The notes under the pieces: generated by a model | Told to the model about the DNA's origin: nothing | What the model saw: only the letters and a program-made list of their open reading frames with translations | Database searches by the model: none | Shown here: positions 54,987-64,000 of the stretch, piece by piece | How positions within the stretch are numbered: position 1 is the stretch's first letter | Layout: each line of letters opens with the position of its first letter | Program-made: the position numbers and the translations under genes | From: Komarekiella atlantica HA4396-MV6 | GTDB taxonomy: Bacteria > Cyanobacteriota > Cyanobacteriia > Cyanobacteriales > Nostocaceae | Reading direction: 5' to 3' | Assembly: GCA_019359395.1 (NCBI GenBank) | Contig: JAHHHK010000008.1 | Location: 62,001-126,000 of the forward strand | DNA length: 64,000 bases

Positions 54987-55910
54987 ATGTTAACTGAAAA
55001 AATTACTCTCATACTCAGCAATCATCGCAATCCGAAAAATCCGGAGTTCCCGCAGGTTTTAACCAAGCATGAAATTGTATCAATAATAAGTTCAAGTCTT
55101 TCTCCCAACGAATCTCAAGAAAACCTAACAGATACAATTCAAAATACCCTAAATGAATTGCAAGCAGAAGGTGAAATATTAGCAGGAACGCGAAACCATT
55201 ACTGCATTACTCCTCCGATGGTTTTAGCCCAGAATAAAGAAGATTTAACAAGTTTGCTATTTCGGGGCGATCGCGCTTATTTGACTCTGGCTCATCAAAT
55301 CCTAGAAAGTCAACAAAACCCTCCAAATCCTTTAGTGTTACGCCCTCAAAGTAATCAATTTCATAGGATTAAAAGCCGTCTTCATCAAGTTGGTATTCGT
55401 TTGCTGACTATTTCAGATAGTATTGAAAATTTCCCAATCCCAAGAAAACCCTTGAAATCGGAGTTGCGTTCAACTTGGGCAGAAGACCCTTTTTCTATCA
55501 AAAATTGGCAAAATGGAAGCTATATTCAGCGATACGTGCCCTGTAATGAAGCGCAGAAAGAACGTTGGCGCAATCCGAGCCGCGAGAGCATCAAAAATGA
55601 AGATATATTGCACTTACCCACAGGTGAATATCTCTGGTTTGAAGACCAAAACTTTTATGAATTAGAGCCAGATTTAGCTATTTTAGCCATGTTCTACCAG
55701 GACAAACAAATGGGATGTCCTTTAAAAATAATTTGGGATGAACCTCCAGGAAAGTTAAATTTGCAAGGTGTCTATCTTCCCAGTACCTATGCACGGTGGT
55801 TATGGCATATTTCTGAGCCTGGAGAAGAATACAGAACTCGAAATTTTCAATCAAAAAACTGGCCACTTGTAAAAGAAGCATTTAAACGTTTAGGAGCTAA
55901 ATTAGTATGA
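54987..55910 (+). CDS. Protein of unknown function in DruE-like operon
   Basis: A 307-residue protein. The N-terminal 75 residues look like a winged-helix domain (VLTKHEIVSIISSSL, TLNELQAEGEILAG and a wing ending in YCITPPM). A second helical unit follows, then a Trp-rich C-terminal half. Its stop overlaps the start of the helicase gene (ATGA), and it begins 12 bp after the first gene, so the three proteins are made together. No family recognised. Confidence 0.7.
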   Translation: MLTEKITLILSNHRNPKNPEFPQVLTKHEIVSIISSSLSPNESQENLTDTIQNTLNELQAEGEILAGTRNHYCITPPMVLAQNKEDLTSLLFRGDRAYLTLAHQILESQQNPPNPLVLRPQSNQFHRIKSRLHQVGIRLLTISDSIENFPIPRKPLKSELRSTWAEDPFSIKNWQNGSYIQRYVPCNEAQKERWRNPSRESIKNEDILHLPTGEYLWFEDQNFYELEPDLAILAMFYQDKQMGCPLKIIWDEPPGKLNLQGVYLPSTYARWLWHISEPGEEYRTRNFQSKNWPLVKEAFKRLGAKLV

Positions 55911-58900
55911 CTAAATATCTAGATCCAATCGCAGCAGTTGAACAACCCCGTGCAGACTTTATTCGCTATTTACTTACAGCTTACCCCCTACGTGACCCCC
56001 ATCTCCGCTACGGTTTTAAGCAATTATTAGAGCAACCTGGAAACCTTTGGCAACATCCTTACCTCGAAGGTTCCCAGCCGTATAAATCAAGTCTTAGTAT
56101 CAATGATTTGGTCGAACAAGGGGTTTTACACCCTGATATGGCAACACTATTTATACCTAGTAGCCGTCAGTTGTACGAACATCAGGAAAAAGCTATCCGC
56201 GCAGTTGTGGAACAACAGCAAAATATAGTCGTTGCGACTGGCACAGGTTCGGGAAAAACTGAGTGTTTTCTGACACCCATGCTCGATATGCTGCTGAAAG
56301 AAGGAGATAATTTATCGCTTGCTGGAGTGCGGATGCTAATTTTATACCCGATGAACGCTCTGGTAAATGACCAAGTTAAACGTCTGCGGCAATTATTATG
56401 TCGCCAAAAGACGACAACCAAAACTAAATTTGGATTCTACACCAGTCGCACCGAAAAAGACAGAGGTAAAGCAATAGAGTCATTAAGAGAAGAATTTGCA
56501 GCTTACGATCCAGAAGAACTGCGGCAATTATTTACCTCGGCTGAAATAGAATCTATAAAAAATGAGGAATTAATTGATAAAGCTATTGAGAAAACTAGCC
56601 AAGTGCAATTACTCTCAAGAGAAGAAATGTGGGAAGCACCACCCCATATTTTAATTACCAACTACTCCATGCTGGAGCATATGTTGATTCGACCCAAGGA
56701 GCGAGAAAAAATTTTTGAGGCTTCAGTAAATACTTTCAAAATGTTAGTAGTAGATGAAGCTCACACCTATGATGGTGCTAAGGGTAGTGAAGTTTCCATG
56801 CTATTAGAGCGTTTTAAAGCTTCTGTAGGTGTGGAAGACAAAGGTAAAATTCGCTGTATTGCTACCAGTGCTAGCTTAGGAGATGCTTCGGTTGATGATA
56901 AAGTTATCGCATTTGCAGGAGAGTTTTTTGGTGAAACTTTTAGTCAAGTAATTCGCGGTCAGCGTCTCAATGCCAAAGACCGATTAGGCAAACCTTATAC
57001 CCTACCTGCTGCACTTACTAATGAAGAAATTATACAATATTTAAGTATTATTGAATTACCACAACAAGGTTCTCCAATTAGTTCTTGGTTTGACCCACTG
57101 AGCGCTATTGTACCCGAACAACAACTAAAATTAGCTGAGTCGCAAGCTGATAGCGATATCCACAAATTCCTCTGGTTTGCTCTCAAGGGACATCCCTTAA
57201 TACATCGACTGATTAACATACTTTGTCGCGAACCTAAACCTTGGAAAGAAATAGTTCGCTCTACAGAATTATGGGGTGTAAATCTGCCAATTAAATTAGA
57301 TGGTAGCGTTGATGATACAGATGCAGAAGTTGCACTAGCTCATTTGCTGCAAATAGGTACTCTCGCTCGTGCAAATCCAGATGATTTACCTTTACTTCCT
57401 GTGAGATTGCATCTTTTATTTCGCAGTTTAGAGGGACTTTATGCCTGTATTAATCCCAAATGTTCGGGAGCAGCGCACGACCCAATTTATTCAGACCGTG
57501 AAGTACGGTATGGGCAACTTTATTTGAATGAGAAAAAACCCTGTGAATGCTGTGGTTCCCCTGTATTAGAATTGGGTAGTTGTTCCCAATGTGGTCAGGG
57601 TTATGTATTTACTCAACGTCAAGATTCGGGAGAACTAGAATCTCTACCCAGAACAATTCAAGCATTAAAGGATAATACCAAGATTTACACTTTGACTTCT
57701 GGCAATTTAGACAGTGTAACAGAAGAAGAGGAAATGGGTGAAGATGAAGAGGAACAAGGATCAACAATCATAAAAACTTTTAAATTGAAACTTCAAAAAC
57801 ATGGCTGGATCGGTAAACTTTCAGATGAAGCGTTTACAAACAAAGTAACAGCAGAAAATGAATTGATCTTAGCATGGCATCGCCAAAAAAATGATGAGGA
57901 TAAAGGCAGTTGTTATTTAAACAGATGTGCTGCTTGTGGTGCTGGAACTGGGCGCACTACTCTAGCAATTAATCGATTTGTGACTTATACAGATGGCCCA
58001 TTAGAGGCAATGCTTGATAGTCTCTTTGAACTACTACCAGAAACAGAAAAGACTGATAAAAACTCTTCAAAACGGAAAATACTTACCTTTTCCGATGGTC
58101 GTCAAGATGCAGCCTTTTTTGCCTCTGACTATCAACGTACCCATACCGAAATGCTATATCGCCAGATGCTTTGGCAAGCATTTAACCAGGTTAAAAATAC
58201 TGAAGGTATTACATCTGTTAATCAAGTAATTCACCAACTGAAAGCAGACTTTTTAGAATTTTATATTCCTCACCCTGACCGAAAATCTGATGTAAATTAT
58301 AAAAGCTACCGTCCTAACGATCCAGAAGAGGAACCTAAAGATAGAAAAAATAAAATAGATGCGGAAGATTTAGCTCAGAAACGAGCTAAGGAAATATTAG
58401 TTAAGGAATTTGCTCTTTATTTTAACCGTCGTTTAACCTTAGAAGCATTTGCATTGTTAACTTGTCATATAGAATTGGAGAAGCATTTAATAGAGTCAGT
58501 TGCTGGTAAATTTGAAATCAGCAATGATGAGGCGCAGATTTTCTTGACAGTTATTACTGACATCATCCGTCGCACAGGAATTGTTAGCATTGAAGGCTCA
58601 TCCAGCTACTTTCAAGAAACCGGAGGCGATGGTCGCCGTCCCGAAATGATAGATGCTCAGGGTAAGTCTAAAAATTACCTATTTCTAGAAAAATCAGATG
58701 ATGAAACGAAAAAATATAAAGACTCTCCCTCTTTTATGCCTTGGAAACAAGGAAAGGTGAGAAAACCACCAAATCGCTTGGGTTGGTACTTCTTACAAAT
58801 ATTTGGCGAAGAGGAACTTCCTAGTAAAGAAGATTTTATATGGCTTTTCCGACAACTTCAAGACTTTGGCTTACTTGTTTCAGCTAAAAAGGGATTTCAA

Positions 58901-61900
58901 CTCAACTGGGAATACTTATATATTATAGAGACGCGGCAAGATTGGTATAAATGTAATTGCTGCCAGCAGATTTTTCATGTTCCAAGTTTATCAAAAATCA
59001 TTCTTGGAAAACTTAGCGTTCAAAGATGTTCGGCTTATAAATGTGGTGGTACTCTTGAGCCTTACACACCTGAAAAAATTGAACAAACCTCTGCCGAACA
59101 TTACCAGCAGTATTTAATTAAACAACGCTTACCCTTGCCACTGCGATCGCAAGAACATACAGCACAGCTAGGTGTTGCGGAACTAGAAAAACGCGAAAAT
59201 CGTTTTCGCCAAGGTCGCATCAATATGCTCAGTTGTTCAACAACCTTAGAAATGGGTGTAGATATTGGTGAGTTGCAAGCGGTGGTTCTTCGCAATTTCC
59301 CTCCCCATGTTAGCAACTACCAGCAACGAGCCGGACGCGCTGGACGACGCACAGATGGTGTAGCTATTACTTTAATGTACGGGCAACGTCGTCCCCATGA
59401 CCGCTTTTATTTTGAGCAACCAAAAGAGTTAATTGCTGGTAGCAATCAAATTCCCAAGCTTGATTCTGCTAACTTCCAAATACAGCAGCGTCACATTCAT
59501 GCTGAGTTACTAGCTGCATTTTTACGAGAAAACTGGAATCTCAGTGCAGAAGAAATAAAAATAGCAGAGTTTTTGGATTTACCATTAGAAAATCCTGCTT
59601 CCTCTGAAAATTTCACTCCTGCTGCTGAAGCCAAGATTTGTAAGTTACAACAATGGCTAAATAGCGATGAAGCAGCACAGCTAGCCGTGCAGTGGCTAAC
59701 TCGGTTAGGTAGCTTTGAAAGTCAAGCAGCTATAGTGCTGAGAGGCTTTAAAGATGGGATTGAAGATTTTCAAGAGCAGCAACTTCAAGATTGGAATAGT
59801 TTAGCGGAAGATATGCTTGAACTACGAAACCGCATTACCGATCCATCTGAAACAAAAAATTTAGAGAAAATAGCCAGACTTATTGCTGGGACAAAGCGTG
59901 AACTTGATAAAGTTGGCTCTCGTCGCTTACACAACGAACTAGCGCAAGCCAGTATCCTACCAATTTATGGTTTTCCTATTGACGTAGTTCGCCTTTTGAC
60001 CGGGGAAAGCAACGAGTATAATTCGGCACAAGGAAAACATCGACTAGAACGCGATCGCCGACTTGCTCTTGGTGAATATGCTCCAGATCAAGAAATAATA
60101 GTAGATGACCGAATGTACAAAAGTGTTGGCATTCTCAAACCAACAGAATTAGAACAAAAATTTTATTGGGTTTGTCAAAATTGTAATCATTTTTTAGATG
60201 CTAATACGGGAGATGAACTAGTAGAATCCTGTCCCGTCTGCGGTGATGAGCCATCTTCACCTGCTGCTAAAAAAATGAAACTTTACAAAGTTCCCAAAGC
60301 ATTTACAACTGATTGGGAAAAACTTCCAGAAGTCACCCCCTATATCAAACCGCAGCGTCAACCAGTATCTCAGATTTTCTTAATAAATGATGGGGATTTA
60401 TCAGAAACCTTACCACCACAATTGGGTTTGTATACTCTTACTGTTAGCAAAGGTGGAAATTTCTTTTTAGCTAATCAAGGTTCCTATGGTAAAGACAAAG
60501 GGTTTGATAGAAAAGGATTTGCAATTTGTACTACCTGTGGACGCGATTTGAGCGATTTATTACCCAAAGGAGAACCGAAAAAAAACCGAGGTAAAAAAGG
60601 AGCCAATAAAAACTCTGCAACTAGCCAACAATCATCGCAAATTCCTCATACTCATCCCAGAACAGGAAAACCATGTTCTGGCCGCTATACATTGATGCAT
60701 TTGGGACATGAATTTTGTAGCGATTTGCTAAAAATTGTTTTTGATTCCAAAACTGAACCTACACCCCTGTTCGGCGAAGATGGAGAACGCGAAGATGATG
60801 GCGAAATTTTTACCAATACAAAAAATCGCAACCGAGGTTTAGAATTTTGGCGTTCTCTCACCTATGCATTGTTAGCAGCAGCAGCCCAAGTAATTGACGT
60901 ACCGCGTACAGAATTAGATGGGCTGTTTACGCCTCGTTCGGACAAACGCGCTAACATTATTATTTATGACAATGTGCCTGGAGGGGCAGGATACAGCCGT
61001 CGCATTGCCGAACGCTTTGATGAAGTTTTAAAGACAGCATTAAAAATAGTTTCATCATGCAACTGTGCAACTAGTTGTTATGACTGTTTACAAACTTACT
61101 CTAACCAGCCATTTCACAACCAGTTTAACCGTCATTTAGTGGCAGATTTTCTGAGACCGATAGTTGAGCAGGTCAGTCCAGATGAAGAATTACAAAAATT
61201 TGCTCCCAACTCCAACAGAATAAGTTTATCTCTCATCGCAGATATATTACCAGCAATTTGCCGAGCAGCTGCACCAGATACTTTAATTTATTTACCCAAA
61301 CTAACCGATGAGTTTGGTTTAAATAAAGGTTCAAATTTGCCTTGGTTAAATCTGCTTACAGATGCAGTTTACTCTATGAGACCGATTAATAAGCCACTTG
61401 AATTAATAGTAAACCATTTGCCAGACCCCAATACACTTTCAGATGCTTCTTTAGACCAACGAAATCACCTTAAGGTTTTGCGAAAACGCTTACAACAGTT
61501 GATAGACCAAGGTTTAGTAAAACTTTACCAGGCTTGTGCTGAACATTTTCCTGAAAATTTACATCAGGATGTTCCAACTCTCTGTTTCAATAGCAACCAA
61601 AGTAACCGTATTGCACTGTCATTGCAGCAATTCTCAAATAATGAACCATCAACATGGTTTCAAACCCGAAGCCCAGAAGGTGTTAAAACAGTTTTTAGTC
61701 GGTTAGAAACATTACGTCAACAAGTAAGACTTGTTCAAGCATCTGAGTTAGAAGACCTAAACACTACCGTAATCTTCTTAAACCCCTCTGAGAAGGAATG
61801 GCGCGGTGACTTCAGCATGTCAGAACTTAGAAAAAAACTGAGATTAGAGGCTGCTTTATCTGGAAGCGAGGTGACCAAAATTGTGTATCGCGATCGCTAT

Positions 61901-62281
61901 CTCAGGGAAGAAGGGGCTTCCATTTTAGTTGAATTATTAAAATTGGGTGGATTTGATACTCAATCTCATGTCGAAATTCTCACAACTGAAGATAAGGATG
62001 CTAAGAACGCTAAGAACGCTTTTACCATAGAGAAAGAGCTTAAAAAAATATTTGTTCAACTCCAACCGAATGAAAATAATTTGTTGGTTCGAGTTAAACG
62101 CTCAGTTGATTTCAAACAATGGAGTCACCTTATTCCTCACGGTCGCGTTCTGGAAATCTACCGACAAGACGGACTGCATTATCAAGTAATTTTTGACATC
62201 GGGATGACCTTTTTAGCAAGAGAGCGCGGAAAATATCGTGTTAAATTTACTACTTATGTAGTAGTTGAGAAAACCATTTAA
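55907..62281 (+). CDS. Giant DUF1998 helicase, DruE-like
   Basis: A 2124-residue superfamily 2 helicase. Walker A is VVATGTGSGKTE (about 105-116), the DEAH box is LVVDEAHTYDG (about 279), and motif III is CIATSASLGD (about 319). About 790 residues then intervene, with several Cys clusters (CECCGSP, CSQCGQGYV, CAACGAG, CNCCQQIF). The second RecA lobe follows: CSTTLEMGVDIGEL and RAGRAGRRTDG (about 1143). More Zn ribbons (CQNCNHFL, CPVCGDE, CTTCGRD) lead to the DUF1998 end with VPGGAGYSRRIAERF and CNCATSCYDCLQTY (about 1718-1731). A further 390-residue C-terminal region includes KIVYRDRYLREEG and PHGRVLEIYR. Length and domain order match DruE of Druantia anti-phage systems. Last gene of the operon. 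Confidence 0.85.
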   Translation: MTKYLDPIAAVEQPRADFIRYLLTAYPLRDPHLRYGFKQLLEQPGNLWQHPYLEGSQPYKSSLSINDLVEQGVLHPDMATLFIPSSRQLYEHQEKAIRAVVEQQQNIVVATGTGSGKTECFLTPMLDMLLKEGDNLSLAGVRMLILYPMNALVNDQVKRLRQLLCRQKTTTKTKFGFYTSRTEKDRGKAIESLREEFAAYDPEELRQLFTSAEIESIKNEELIDKAIEKTSQVQLLSREEMWEAPPHILITNYSMLEHMLIRPKEREKIFEASVNTFKMLVVDEAHTYDGAKGSEVSMLLERFKASVGVEDKGKIRCIATSASLGDASVDDKVIAFAGEFFGETFSQVIRGQRLNAKDRLGKPYTLPAALTNEEIIQYLSIIELPQQGSPISSWFDPLSAIVPEQQLKLAESQADSDIHKFLWFALKGHPLIHRLINILCREPKPWKEIVRSTELWGVNLPIKLDGSVDDTDAEVALAHLLQIGTLARANPDDLPLLPVRLHLLFRSLEGLYACINPKCSGAAHDPIYSDREVRYGQLYLNEKKPCECCGSPVLELGSCSQCGQGYVFTQRQDSGELESLPRTIQALKDNTKIYTLTSGNLDSVTEEEEMGEDEEEQGSTIIKTFKLKLQKHGWIGKLSDEAFTNKVTAENELILAWHRQKNDEDKGSCYLNRCAACGAGTGRTTLAINRFVTYTDGPLEAMLDSLFELLPETEKTDKNSSKRKILTFSDGRQDAAFFASDYQRTHTEMLYRQMLWQAFNQVKNTEGITSVNQVIHQLKADFLEFYIPHPDRKSDVNYKSYRPNDPEEEPKDRKNKIDAEDLAQKRAKEILVKEFALYFNRRLTLEAFALLTCHIELEKHLIESVAGKFEISNDEAQIFLTVITDIIRRTGIVSIEGSSSYFQETGGDGRRPEMIDAQGKSKNYLFLEKSDDETKKYKDSPSFMPWKQGKVRKPPNRLGWYFLQIFGEEELPSKEDFIWLFRQLQDFGLLVSAKKGFQLNWEYLYIIETRQDWYKCNCCQQIFHVPSLSKIILGKLSVQRCSAYKCGGTLEPYTPEKIEQTSAEHYQQYLIKQRLPLPLRSQEHTAQLGVAELEKRENRFRQGRINMLSCSTTLEMGVDIGELQAVVLRNFPPHVSNYQQRAGRAGRRTDGVAITLMYGQRRPHDRFYFEQPKELIAGSNQIPKLDSANFQIQQRHIHAELLAAFLRENWNLSAEEIKIAEFLDLPLENPASSENFTPAAEAKICKLQQWLNSDEAAQLAVQWLTRLGSFESQAAIVLRGFKDGIEDFQEQQLQDWNSLAEDMLELRNRITDPSETKNLEKIARLIAGTKRELDKVGSRRLHNELAQASILPIYGFPIDVVRLLTGESNEYNSAQGKHRLERDRRLALGEYAPDQEIIVDDRMYKSVGILKPTELEQKFYWVCQNCNHFLDANTGDELVESCPVCGDEPSSPAAKKMKLYKVPKAFTTDWEKLPEVTPYIKPQRQPVSQIFLINDGDLSETLPPQLGLYTLTVSKGGNFFLANQGSYGKDKGFDRKGFAICTTCGRDLSDLLPKGEPKKNRGKKGANKNSATSQQSSQIPHTHPRTGKPCSGRYTLMHLGHEFCSDLLKIVFDSKTEPTPLFGEDGEREDDGEIFTNTKNRNRGLEFWRSLTYALLAAAAQVIDVPRTELDGLFTPRSDKRANIIIYDNVPGGAGYSRRIAERFDEVLKTALKIVSSCNCATSCYDCLQTYSNQPFHNQFNRHLVADFLRPIVEQVSPDEELQKFAPNSNRISLSLIADILPAICRAAAPDTLIYLPKLTDEFGLNKGSNLPWLNLLTDAVYSMRPINKPLELIVNHLPDPNTLSDASLDQRNHLKVLRKRLQQLIDQGLVKLYQACAEHFPENLHQDVPTLCFNSNQSNRIALSLQQFSNNEPSTWFQTRSPEGVKTVFSRLETLRQQVRLVQASELEDLNTTVIFLNPSEKEWRGDFSMSELRKKLRLEAALSGSEVTKIVYRDRYLREEGASILVELLKLGGFDTQSHVEILTTEDKDAKNAKNAFTIEKELKKIFVQLQPNENNLLVRVKRSVDFKQWSHLIPHGRVLEIYRQDGLHYQVIFDIGMTFLARERGKYRVKFTTYVVVEKTI

Positions 62282-62790
62282 AATTTGAGGATGGCGAAGA
62301 ATTGGCGTTGCACAATACGGGATTTCCAAAGAAAAAAATATCCCATCGCTCTGAAGGCAAGGGAGCAGGGAGCAGGGGGAGGGAAAGTTGTAGTGAAGTC
62401 CAGAAATTGGATAATTTATTTTTTGGAGTTCCCTAGAGGGCTGTTTAAAACTTTGTATTATTCGTCAAATTCACTCCTCAATCCAGAAAACCTCTAGCTC
62501 AATTCATTGGGGCTTATTTTTGGTCAATACAATTGTTTTATGATCAATTTCAAAAACCCTCAGTATTTTCTGCTTCCACACCACCGGAGCCTTCCCCAAA
62601 AAGCCAGTCGCTATCAGTGTCGGAATTTCCTTCGCCATCCACCTCTACTTCGCGTTCGGATGGGGACTGGCGCCAGTTGTTCAGACGTTGCCAGTCGCAA
62701 CAACTTTAACTTTAGACATAAATTACAAAATATAATCTTTAAGCGCGAGCTTCTTCCCACGAGAAGAATAATTGAGAATGTATCGCTAAG
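62282..62790. other. Intergenic region with repeats
   Basis: About 500 bp between the giant helicase and the next gene. It contains a GGGAGCAG-type tandem repeat (near 62364-62382) characteristic of Nostocales and a dyad actggcgccagt near 62665. Apart from the minus-strand coding remnant listed separately, nothing is recognised. Confidence 0.5.
62550..62704 (-). pseudogene. C-terminal gene remnant, acidic tail
   Basis: An open stretch of 50 codons on the minus strand reading DWQRLNNWRQSPSEREVEVD, then acidic GEGNSDTDSDWLFGEGSGG and ending in TEGF. It looks like the acidic tail of a former protein, but has no start and is bounded by a stop upstream. Low confidence. Confidence 0.25.
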
Positions 62791-64000
62791 ATGCAGAAAC
62801 CACCCATGCCGAAAAACTGGATTATTAAAGTAGACAACTATTTCCATGCAAACCCCAATTGCATCATCGCCACCGCCCATGTGGACACGTTTCCCACAAA
62901 CCTACCCCTAGAACCCAACATCCGAGAACCTAACCGCAAAAGTGCGACATACCGACAAATCTTTGACTCTGTGACAACTCAACCAGAAAAATTCTTCTCT
63001 CGTCACAGTGGAATCGTTCTGTCAGCGAATAAAGTTAAGCCCAGCAAAAACAAAACCGAACTGGAGCTAGAAGTCTTAGAAGCTAGCGAGGGGGGTAGCG
63101 ATGGCATTATCAATGGAGGTCACACAGTTTTAGCGTTTGAGCAAGCTAAAAATTACAAATATGACCTAACTCAAGCCAGAGTCAAAGTTACCATCCACAT
63201 TGGCCTCCAGGAAGAGGAGGCTAAAGATATAGCCCTCGCATCCAATACTACAACACCAGTAGATTCTCGCTCCAAAGTGAACGCTAGGGGAGATTACAAA
63301 TTTATCAAGCAGTATTTAGCACAGTTAGAAAGAGCAGAAGATAGAAAATTTAGAATAGCCTATTACCAAAACCAAAGCGGCGCTCCTAGAAATGCCCAGT
63401 GTAATGTTAACCACTTGTTCAAGCTTCTAAACTGCCTCGACAGAAATAGATACAACCCTGACGGCAATAAACGAAGCAAGCACCCTACAGGTACGAACAC
63501 CCCAAGCCAAATCACAGACACTGAGAGGGAAAGATTAACTCTTTTACTGCCTCTACTTCCCAAAGCTCTGTGGATAGAGCAAAGACTGTACGAAATTATC
63601 CAAGAACATATCAGCAACCCCAGAAGAAAGGGTGTCAACGATTTAGCATCAATCGATACACGCAAAAGTACCCTTCTCCCCGACAGCAAGTACTCGTTTG
63701 GGTTTGGTGCGCCAACTGACCTGGCACTACCCATAATTGCATCCTATCGGGTATTCTTAGACCAAGACTATAACTGGATTATTCCTTTTGACGAATTCGC
63801 CGAAAACTTTCTCCAACACCTGTGGGTTAACTATTACCGTAAATACTTGATATCGGAGAAAACAGCAGGAAATACAGTGGGGACTAAAATTTGTCGCAAC
63901 TCAGAAATTTGGGAAAGTCTGTACATTTCAGCCCAAAGTTATCTCAATCAGCACTTGGTGAAAATTGTCAACTCCAGCAAGCATGAAGAATTAACGCTGA
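62791..64000 (+). CDS. AIPR-like protein (abortive infection), partial
   Basis: An open frame of 403 codons that runs off the right edge. After an N-terminal PKNWIIKVDNYF come SRHSGIVLSANKVK and SDGIINGGHTVLAFEQA, the segments that define AIPR-domain proteins (NGI...IINGQQT). ALASNTTTPVDSRSKVNARG then resembles their conserved asparagine-rich loop. AIPR proteins are associated with abortive phage infection; the mechanism is unknown. ATG 62791 is used; ATG 62806 is an alternative. The C-terminal half (residues ~215 on) is unrecognised. Probably a member of the defence island. Confidence 0.65.
   Translation, partial: MQKPPMPKNWIIKVDNYFHANPNCIIATAHVDTFPTNLPLEPNIREPNRKSATYRQIFDSVTTQPEKFFSRHSGIVLSANKVKPSKNKTELELEVLEASEGGSDGIINGGHTVLAFEQAKNYKYDLTQARVKVTIHIGLQEEEAKDIALASNTTTPVDSRSKVNARGDYKFIKQYLAQLERAEDRKFRIAYYQNQSGAPRNAQCNVNHLFKLLNCLDRNRYNPDGNKRSKHPTGTNTPSQITDTERERLTLLLPLLPKALWIEQRLYEIIQEHISNPRRKGVNDLASIDTRKSTLLPDSKYSFGFGAPTDLALPIIASYRVFLDQDYNWIIPFDEFAENFLQHLWVNYYRKYLISEKTAGNTVGTKICRNSEIWESLYISAQSYLNQHLVKIVNSSKHEELTL

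Noticed and set aside
1-64000. CRISPR arrays, tRNA and rRNA genes
   Set aside because: No evenly spaced 25-40 bp repeats, cloverleaf sequences or rRNA words were noticed on reading; a scan with dedicated tools was not possible.
1-64000. Further attC sites
   Set aside because: The shared block CAGTGGAGCGGAC was seen only at 2174 and 35253; other tggagcgg words (for example near 32352) lie inside genes and lack a paired right arm.

Overview
The window reads as DNA of a filamentous, Nostoc/Calothrix-type cyanobacterium. The HIP1 octamer GCGATCGC recurs throughout. The dispersed palindromic and GGGAGCAG-type repeats are typical of Nostocales, and flavodoxin, the DUF305 protein, the paired caspase/CHAT proteins and the metal-efflux genes all resemble cyanobacterial families. 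The gene mix (primase-type replication protein, ParB-like protein, FtsK-type ATPase with cell-wall hydrolases, stray transposases, an integron remnant, stacked defence genes) suggests a large plasmid or an accessory chromosomal region. No rRNA, tRNA or CRISPR array was seen.

Layout. 1-2247: an insertion-sequence fragment cuts into a decayed integron integrase gene (intI, minus strand). One gene cassette diverges from it on the plus strand and ends in an 85-bp attC-like site. 2.6-16.6 kb: a copper/heavy-metal and redox region holding an RND efflux pair, a DUF305 (CopM-like) lipoprotein, a polysaccharide deacetylase, a lysozyme-like protein, flavodoxin, a multicopper oxidase with a DUF4396 membrane protein, a glutathione-reductase-like flavoprotein and a Csp-type four-helix copper-storage protein. 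Five copies of an 11-bp-spaced direct repeat (ATGAAAT-N4-ATGAAAT) lie in the intergenic regions here and look like one OmpR-type regulon. 16.6-31 kb: plasmid-maintenance functions (archaeo-eukaryotic-type primase, ParB-like protein) and a long minus-strand operon. The operon runs from a MerR-like regulator through small membrane proteins, an M23 peptidase and a lysozyme-like protein to an FtsK-type translocase, a RusA-type resolvase and a small ATPase. 31-35.5 kb: a GIY-YIG protein and a broken MrfA-type helicase gene that contains a second cassette, a trypsin-like protease followed by an 85-bp attC. 35.5-41 kb: mostly unrecognised genes. 41-64 kb: a defence-like island with a C5 DNA methyltransferase, a caspase-like protein, a TPR-CHAT protein, a caspase-helicase fusion, a WYL regulator, a three-gene operon ending in a 2124-residue DUF1998 helicase (Druantia DruE-like), and an AIPR-like gene running off the right edge.

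How the parts may work together. The copper region combines export, periplasmic binding, oxidation and storage under a common predicted operator. The caspase, CHAT and caspase-helicase genes could form a protease-based abortive response in which nucleic-acid sensing is coupled directly to proteolysis. The two attC sites share blocks and length, so they probably come from one cyanobacterial integron lineage, and the second cassette now lies about 33 kb from the dead integrase gene. All functional statements come from motif recognition by eye; no database search was run.
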